From contig JAHBVK010000003.1 in the NCBI GenBank assembly GCA_019637555.1, positions 124,001-188,000 of the forward strand: a stretch of DNA of 64,000 bases, read 5' to 3'. The position numbers were made by a program, and so were the translations under genes. This document shows, piece by piece, positions 59,011 to 64,000 of the stretch. Origin of the DNA: Anaerolineae bacterium. Lineage in GTDB: Bacteria > Chloroflexota > Anaerolineae > Aggregatilineales > UBA2796. Every line of letters starts with the position of its first letter. Position 1 is the first letter of the stretch. The notes under the pieces are model-generated. The model was not told where the DNA came from. It worked only from the letters and a program-made list of their open reading frames with translations, and made no database searches.

Positions 59011-59565
59011 ATGAATCCCACCGCCTCCATCGTTTCCATTGCGGGCAGTCCGTCCGCGCCCTCGCGTTCGGCGGCACTGCTAAATTACCTCCATACCGTG
59101 ATCCAAGAGCAAACTAGCGCCGTCATCTCGCTGATCACCGTGCGCGATCTCAATCACAGTGCCCTGATCACTGGCGACTTCGACGATCCTTCAATCGATG
59201 TGGCGACGGGAATGATCACTGATGCTGACGGCGTAATCGTAGCAACGCCCGTCTACAAAGCGGCGTACAGCGGCGTCCTCAAAGTGCTGCTTGATCTACT
59301 GCCACAGAACGCGCTGGCGGGCAAAGTGATCCTGCCTATCGTCTCCGGCGGCGCACCCGGACACATGCTGGCATTGGATTACGCGCTCAAGCCTGTGCTG
59401 GCGGCGCTCGGTGCTGGACAAATCCTCAACGGTGTCTACCTGATCGACAGTCAATACGACTACAGCGAAGGCAAGATCATGCGCTTCCACGATGTAGGTG
59501 CAGAAACCAAACTGCGCGAGGCGGCGCTGGCGTTCATCAAAGCAATCGAGCACAACAAAGAATAA
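59011..59565 (+). CDS. ssuE: NADPH-dependent FMN reductase (SsuE)
   Basis: 184 residues. IVSIAGSPSAPSRSAALLNY is the flavodoxin-like phosphate loop; VIVATPVYKAAYSGVLKVLLDL and LPIVSGGAPGHMLALDYAL are typical of SsuE. It supplies reduced FMN to the adjacent monooxygenase SsuD. ATG 59011 has AGGA upstream; an in-frame TTG two codons earlier is less likely. It is 17 nt from ssuD and is co-transcribed with it. Confidence 0.93.
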   Translation: MNPTASIVSIAGSPSAPSRSAALLNYLHTVIQEQTSAVISLITVRDLNHSALITGDFDDPSIDVATGMITDADGVIVATPVYKAAYSGVLKVLLDLLPQNALAGKVILPIVSGGAPGHMLALDYALKPVLAALGAGQILNGVYLIDSQYDYSEGKIMRFHDVGAETKLREAALAFIKAIEHNKE

Positions 59566-59582
59566 TCTTAAGGGAGAGCATG

Positions 59583-60698
59583 ATGGAAATTTTGTGGTTT
59601 ATCCCCGGTATGGGCGACGCCCGCTTCCTGAATACGCAGGAAAGCCGCCGCAATACCTCGTTCGGTTATCTGGCAACGGTGGCACGGGCGGTGGACTCGC
59701 TCGGATTCACGGGGGCGCTGCTGCCCACTGGCGCTGGCTGCGAAGATTCGTGGACGCTGGCATCCGGCTTGATGGCAGTCACCGAGCGCATGAAGTTCCT
59801 GATCGCCGTCCGTCCGGGCAGCATGTCGCCCACCTTAGCGGCACGCATGGCAGCCAGCTTTGATCGCCTCTCCGGTGGACGCTTGCTGCTCAACATTATC
59901 ACGGGTGGCGATCCGGTGGAACTGGCGGGAGATGGCACGCACCTGACCCACGATGAACGCTACGAAGTGACCGATGAATTTCTGAGCATCTACCGTCAGC
60001 TCTTCACGGGTGAGGAAGTCAACTTCAAGGGCAAGCACAACGATATTCGCGGCGGCAAACTGCTGCTGCCGCCGTTCACGCGTCCCTATCCCACTTTATT
60101 CTTCGGCGGATCGTCGCCCGCTGGTCATCGCGTTGCTGCCAAGCACGTTGATGTCTATCTGACGCTCGGTGAACCGCCCGCCGCCGTCGCCGCAAAGATC
60201 GCTGACGTGCGCGGACAAGCAGAGGCGCAGGGGCGGAAATTGCGAGTCGGTGTGCGGCTGCATATGGTCGTGCGCGATACCGAAGGACAGGCTTGGGACG
60301 CCGCCAACGAGATCATCAAGTACGTCGATGATGCCGCCATCACCGCGCATCAGGCGAAGCTGGCGCAGTTCGATTCGGTGGGGCAATCACGGCAGGCGAC
60401 TCTCAACAAAGGCAACCGCGAAACCTTGGAGATTTCCCCGAATCTGTGGGCTGGGATCGGGCTGGTGAACAAGGGCGTAGGCACGGCACTGGTCGGCGAT
60501 CCGCAGACCGTCGCGGATCGACTGCGCGAGTATATGGCGCTCGGCGTCGATACCTTCATTCTCTCCGGCTATCCCCATCTGGAGGAAGCGTACCGCGTGG
60601 CGGAGTCAGTATTCCCGCTGCTGCCCGAATGGAACAACGATCCTGACCGCGTAGATGAGGTATTCCGCAAATCAACGCTGCCGACGACATGGCAGTGA
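59583..60698 (+). CDS. ssuD: FMNH2-dependent alkanesulfonate monooxygenase (SsuD)
   Basis: 371 residues, a bacterial luciferase-like TIM barrel. MEILWFIPGMGDARFL, RMKFLIAVRPGSMSPTLAAR, LLLNIITGGDPVELAGDGTH and YPTLFFGGSSPAGH are typical of SsuD. It releases sulfite from alkanesulfonates with FMNH2 from SsuE and O2, so it serves sulfur scavenging. ATG 59583 follows AGGGAG at six nt; ATG 59580 is also possible. No ssuABC transporter genes are in the window. A terminator follows. Confidence 0.93.
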   Translation: MEILWFIPGMGDARFLNTQESRRNTSFGYLATVARAVDSLGFTGALLPTGAGCEDSWTLASGLMAVTERMKFLIAVRPGSMSPTLAARMAASFDRLSGGRLLLNIITGGDPVELAGDGTHLTHDERYEVTDEFLSIYRQLFTGEEVNFKGKHNDIRGGKLLLPPFTRPYPTLFFGGSSPAGHRVAAKHVDVYLTLGEPPAAVAAKIADVRGQAEAQGRKLRVGVRLHMVVRDTEGQAWDAANEIIKYVDDAAITAHQAKLAQFDSVGQSRQATLNKGNRETLEISPNLWAGIGLVNKGVGTALVGDPQTVADRLREYMALGVDTFILSGYPHLEEAYRVAESVFPLLPEWNNDPDRVDEVFRKSTLPTTWQ

Positions 60699-60721
60699 GC
60701 GTGCTGCCCGCAGCAAAGATC

Positions 60722-60756
60722 AGCCGGACACTAATCACTGTGCCCGGCTTTTTATT
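60722..60756 (+). terminator. Intrinsic terminator after ssuD
   Basis: AGCCGG-(A)CAC...GTG(C)-CCGGCT followed by TTTTATT; a stem with one internal mismatch and a T-run. Confidence 0.8.
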
Positions 60757-60807
60757 CTCGTTGCAACTTCGGCTCGCTGGCGTGAACTTAGCGAAAGAGA
60801 TCTGCGC

Positions 60808-61815
60808 ATGACGACTGCGATCCCCAAAATGATGAAGGCGCTACAACTCAATAACTTCGATGGAACTGCGGCATTAGAGCTAGTCGAAAAGCCTGTACCT
60901 CAGCCGCAAGCGGGTGAAGTCCTAATCAAGATCAGTGCTGCTAGCGTCAATCCCTCGGATTTAGCGTTCTTAAATGGCGACTATAAGAGCCAGAAGAAAC
61001 CGCCGATTGTGGCTGGCTTTGAGGGCAGCGGCGAGGTTGTGGCTGTCGGCGCTGGCTTATTGGGGCGCTATCTGTTGGGTAAGCGGGTCGCCTGTGTAGC
61101 GGCAGATGGCGATGGCACTTGGGCGCAGTACATGATCACAAAGAGCAATCTCTGTTTGCCCCTACAAAAGCAGATCACGGACGAACAGGGTGCGGCGTTG
61201 TTGATCAACCCGTTCACGGCATATGTGCTGGTCTCGCTGGCAGAAAAGGCACACGCCAAAGCGCTTGTTCAAACGGCGGCGGCGAGTCAGGTTGGGCGAA
61301 TGGTGGAGCGGCTATGCCAACATAAGGAGCTTCCCGTCATCAACATCGTCCGGCGTGATGAACAGGCACAATTGCTGCGGGATATGGGAGCCAGACATAT
61401 CCTGAATTCCAGTGCAGATGGATTTGAAGGTCAGTTGAGCAGCCTGTGTCAGCAATTGCAAGCCTCTTATGCTTTCTGCGCGGTGGGCGGCAGGGTTACA
61501 GGGCAGATTCTGAAGGCGCTGATCGACGGGGGAACAGTGAACATTTACGGACTTTTATCTGAAGAGCTTCCCGTCATCGATACATTGCAGCTGCTGTTCA
61601 ATGGTAAACAGATGATCGGATTCTGGCTGCCCGTATGGTTCGCCCAGCAGAACATCCTGACGCTGCTGCGCATTGGTTTCAAAGTGCAGAAATTACTCAG
61701 CAGTACCCTAGCAAGCACTATCCAAGGACGATACGCGCTGCCACAGGCGATTGAAGCGATCAAGCACTATGCGGCAAATATGACCGAAGGCAAGGTATTG
61801 ATCACGCCGAACTAA
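60808..61815 (+). CDS. Zinc-free MDR oxidoreductase (quinone-reductase-like)
   Basis: 335 residues of the medium-chain dehydrogenase/reductase superfamily: MKALQLNNFDGTAALELVEK, VLIKISAASVNPSDLAFLNG and VAGFEGSGEVVAVGAG, then the Rossmann part AKALVQTAAASQVGRMVERL. The catalytic-zinc cysteines are absent, as in NADPH:quinone reductases and enoyl reductases. The glycine-rich nucleotide motif (usually GAaGgVG) is altered here to TAAASQVG. It is read alone from ATG 60808, after the ssuD terminator. Confidence 0.88.
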   Translation: MTTAIPKMMKALQLNNFDGTAALELVEKPVPQPQAGEVLIKISAASVNPSDLAFLNGDYKSQKKPPIVAGFEGSGEVVAVGAGLLGRYLLGKRVACVAADGDGTWAQYMITKSNLCLPLQKQITDEQGAALLINPFTAYVLVSLAEKAHAKALVQTAAASQVGRMVERLCQHKELPVINIVRRDEQAQLLRDMGARHILNSSADGFEGQLSSLCQQLQASYAFCAVGGRVTGQILKALIDGGTVNIYGLLSEELPVIDTLQLLFNGKQMIGFWLPVWFAQQNILTLLRIGFKVQKLLSSTLASTIQGRYALPQAIEAIKHYAANMTEGKVLITPN

Positions 61816-61847
61816 GGCAATCATTCTCGGCAGCAGCACGTGGTTCG

Positions 61848-62489
61848 TTATCGCTGATCCAACTGGCTAACCAGCTTAGCGATGAAGGTGCTCCTTGATT
61901 CCTTGTTCAGCTCGATGAAACAGGTCGGGTTACTGATCACTGAATTGACCAGCAGTACATCGAAGTCGAGACTTTCTACCAACCGTAGACTCGCGATGTA
62001 AGTGGACACGGTAGCTTTACGCGCGGTAGATATCCACTGCTCACCATCGTGCCAGATAAAATCGCCAGCGAACAGATAGCGCTGTCCAGCAGCAGAGACC
62101 AGATAACAGACGCCACCATCGCGGTGCCCCGGTGTTGGGATGACCTCAACCTTAGCAGCCAAGAAATGGCGCGTGAATGGGAACGTCACCACGTGCTGCA
62201 GCGTGGCAGTAACATCCGGCGCTTCGACCTCGCTGCAATAGAGAGGGGCATCGAAACGCTTGGCGATTTCATCGCAGTGGGCAGCTTTGAAGTGAGAGTC
62301 ACCGAGCAATTGGCGCTTGATACCGCCTAAGCCATCGATTGCGGAAAAGTTTGCATCGATGGTGCTGCTGGCGGAAAAACAGGGAAATAATAGATTGCCT
62401 TCCGGGTGTTGCACGAAAAATGTGCGATATTTTTTCGGCGTTTGCTTGGAGGGCATGACTTCGTAGATGGCTGGAAAGATCTCTCGCAT
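61848..62489 (-). CDS. Metallo-beta-lactamase-fold protein with a degenerate metal site
   Basis: 213 residues. The fold is shown by FDAPLYCSEVEAPDVTATLQ, VEVIPTPGHRDGGVCYLVSA and RYLFAGDFIWHDG. The usual H-x-H-x-D-H motif reads HFKAAH, which keeps the two outer His but loses the middle His and the Asp. The later GH and D ligands remain. Activity is doubtful, or a single metal may be used. ATG 62489 is preferred over GTG 62495. It is convergent with the oxidoreductase. Confidence 0.78.
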   Translation of the reverse strand: MREIFPAIYEVMPSKQTPKKYRTFFVQHPEGNLLFPCFSASSTIDANFSAIDGLGGIKRQLLGDSHFKAAHCDEIAKRFDAPLYCSEVEAPDVTATLQHVVTFPFTRHFLAAKVEVIPTPGHRDGGVCYLVSAAGQRYLFAGDFIWHDGEQWISTARKATVSTYIASLRLVESLDFDVLLVNSVISNPTCFIELNKESRSTFIAKLVSQLDQR

Positions 62490-62588
62490 AGACACCGAAC
62501 CTAACGCTAGATTGCATTTAGGAGTTAGTTTACAGCGAGATGAAATTTCCTGCTTTGGGGGGACAGCAGCAGTGATTAGCGCTAATAG

Positions 62589-62627
62589 ACGGTAGTTCGG
62601 TAGGAGGCGGATCCACCGAACTACCGT
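62589..62627 (-). terminator. Hairpin at the end of the third sugar ABC operon
   Basis: ACGGTAGTTCGGT and ACCGAACTACCGT form a perfect 13-bp stem with a 13-nt loop, 17 nt beyond the permease stop. It is terminator-like without a T-run. Confidence 0.6.
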
Positions 62628-62643
62628 ACATCAGTTGCGCGGG

Positions 62644-63696
62644 TCACGTCCTATCTCGTGGCGCGCGACCAGCGAACACGATGTTAACGATGAGTGCACC
62701 GAGCAAGACTAGTCCGGTGATGAAAGTCTTGGCAAAGCTGTTGATGTTGGCGATGTTATCCAAGCCATTAGTGAGCGAGCCATAGATTAACAAACCGATG
62801 GTAGTTTGCCAGATGCCGCCTTTACCGCCGTTCAGGGAAGTGCCGCCCAGCACAACGACGGCAATTGCTTGAATCAGGTAGCCCGACTGCGGTGAAGGCA
62901 GTGCCGTGCCTAACCGCCCTTGCGCCGCAATGCCTGCGACACCTGCTGTAAACCCGCAGATGGTCAGCACTGCAAAGACCATTAGCCGTGTGTTGATGCC
63001 TGCCAAACGCGCCGCGTATGGATTCGCACCCGTCATGTAGACGTAGCGCCCGAAGCGAGTGTAGCGCAGCACCAGATAGCCGATTAGCAGGCAAAAGGCG
63101 CACAACAGGATCATGACACCCTGCCGCAGCCCTGCATCTCCACCGATCTTCTCGCTGCCGATCCACAGCGTCAGCGGCGAAATCTCCGTCTGGAAGAACT
63201 GCCGTCCCTGACTGATCCACAGAGTCAAGCCTTCCGCGATCAGTGACATTGCCAGCGTTGCCATGAAGGTTGGTACGCGGATCACAGTGCTAATGATGCC
63301 ACTGCCAGCGCCGCACAGAATGCCGACCAGCAGCGCGGCAATTAGCGGCACGGGTTCGGGTAGGTGATAGTTCGTGTAGAGCTGAACGGATACCTCCGCC
63401 GCCAGAGCCATGACCGCCGCGATGCTCAGATCGATTTCGCCCGTCAGCAGCACAAACGTCATACCAACCGCCAGAATACCAGCGGTTGCCGATTGCGACA
63501 GGATATTGTTGAAGTTGGCTGCCGTCAGGAAACTTGGAGTAGCCAGACTGAAGAATATCCACATTACCAAGAGCGTCCACACTGGTGCCAGCACTTTCAA
63601 GCGCCGCATCCAGAGATCGCGAGTGCTCTCTTGAGCCATGCTCAATTCAGCTTTTGGCTCGGTTTTGATCTCAGAACGTCCAGCTTGTGCGTCCAT
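62644..63696 (-). CDS. Sugar ABC transporter permease (RbsC family), third system
   Basis: 350 residues. A charged ~30-residue N-terminus precedes about ten helices. Signatures are MTFVLLTGEIDLSIAAVMAL, IRVPTFMATLAMSLIAEGLT, YMTGANPYAARLAGINTR and VVLGGTSLNGGKGGIWQTTI. It is adjacent to the partial ATPase gene, only 3 nt apart. It is a different system from those at 5193 and 23240. Confidence 0.93.
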   Translation of the reverse strand: MDAQAGRSEIKTEPKAELSMAQESTRDLWMRRLKVLAPVWTLLVMWIFFSLATPSFLTAANFNNILSQSATAGILAVGMTFVLLTGEIDLSIAAVMALAAEVSVQLYTNYHLPEPVPLIAALLVGILCGAGSGIISTVIRVPTFMATLAMSLIAEGLTLWISQGRQFFQTEISPLTLWIGSEKIGGDAGLRQGVMILLCAFCLLIGYLVLRYTRFGRYVYMTGANPYAARLAGINTRLMVFAVLTICGFTAGVAGIAAQGRLGTALPSPQSGYLIQAIAVVVLGGTSLNGGKGGIWQTTIGLLIYGSLTNGLDNIANINSFAKTFITGLVLLGALIVNIVFAGRAPRDRT

Positions 63697-63699
63697 GTT

Positions 63700-64000
63700 C
63701 TAAATTAGCCTTATTAGTGCATCTTTGTCCAAGTCTTTGTTATCCAACTGCGCCACGATCCGTCCGTGCGTCATCACGATGATCCGATCCGCGACTGCCA
63801 GCACCGTCTCAGGCTCGGAGGAGACCACCAGCACACCGAAATGTTCATTGCGCAGCGTACGCAAAATCCCTAGCACCTCGTTCTTTGCCCCTACATCCAT
63901 GCCCCGCGTCGGCTCACTGGCGATCAAGACTCTGGGTGGGAAGGCGATCCAGCGCGCAATGGCGACCTTTTGCTGGTTGCCGCCGCTCAATTTGCCAACC
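63700..64000 (-). CDS. Sugar ABC transporter ATP-binding protein, C-terminal part (partial)
   Basis: The last ~100 residues of a double-domain RbsA-type ATPase, cut by the window edge. The signature LSGGNQQKVAIARWIAF is intact and the D-loop PTRGMDVGAKNE is conserved. Walker B reads VLIASEPTRG instead of VLI-x-DEPTRG, so its Asp is replaced by Ser. VLVVSSEPETVLAVADRIIVM follows. In this family the C-terminal site is already weakened at Walker A. Confidence 0.9.
   Translation of the reverse strand, partial: VGKLSGGNQQKVAIARWIAFPPRVLIASEPTRGMDVGAKNEVLGILRTLRNEHFGVLVVSSEPETVLAVADRIIVMTHGRIVAQLDNKDLDKDALIRLI

Overview
This 64 kb window looks like a chromosomal segment of a Chloroflexota bacterium (Anaerolineae-like). 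That is an inference from moderate-to-high GC content, many short palindromic intergenic repeats, several ribose/xylose-type sugar ABC systems, a very long multi-PAS hybrid histidine kinase, carotenoid genes and small Chloroflexota-style families (DUF2277, DUF1003, UPF0145). No rRNA, tRNA, CRISPR array, phage module or intact insertion sequence was seen.

Layout. 1-1.2 kb: an ECF sigma factor and a partial membrane protein read leftwards. 1.2-3.8 kb: a lone SIS-domain sugar isomerase or deaminase sits between repeat-rich gaps holding three short elements with terminal inverted repeats. 3.8-11.3 kb: a LacI regulator diverges from a sugar importer (ATPase, permease, Tat-exported binding protein), followed by an aldose 1-epimerase and an NAD-dependent epimerase-like gene; a consensus promoter overlaps a LacI-type operator. 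11.7-19.4 kb: DUF1003 protein, topoisomerase IB, a secreted DUF642-like protein, an L-ribulokinase whose first codons are out of frame, and a divergent family A DNA polymerase. 19.4-29.4 kb: RraA-like protein, SGNH hydrolase, then a leftward catabolic operon (DeoR regulator, tandem-duplicated sugar-binding protein, permease, ATPase, PfkB kinase, LacD-type aldolase), with a divergent ROK kinase.

29.4-37.2 kb: assorted genes including a cyanophycinase-like pseudoenzyme, a BtuF-like protein without signal peptide, two small four-helix membrane proteins, and phytoene synthase plus phytoene desaturase. 37.6-46.3 kb: two overlapping sensor-kinase genes, one of 2542 residues with about eleven PAS and three GAF domains. 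46.9-51 kb: an ArsR regulator followed by two SRPBCC proteins, two paralogous alpha/beta hydrolases and a RibD/DHFR-like reductase. 51-64 kb: ABC exporter with a short upstream ORF, AraC regulator, FAD-linked oxidase, small HhH protein, an SDR lacking its catalytic residues, a PadR pair, SsuE/SsuD alkanesulfonate utilisation, a zinc-free alcohol dehydrogenase-like oxidoreductase, a degenerate metallo-beta-lactamase-fold protein, and the start of a third sugar ABC system running off the edge.

The main theme is uptake and phosphorylation of plant- or exopolysaccharide-derived sugars under local LacI and DeoR control, consistent with a heterotroph. The most noteworthy features are the short inverted-repeat elements with long flanking direct repeats, the in-frame 924 bp duplication of a binding protein later broken by a 5-nt deletion, the giant PAS kinase with a perfect 20-bp palindrome upstream, and several enzymes that keep their fold but have lost catalytic residues.
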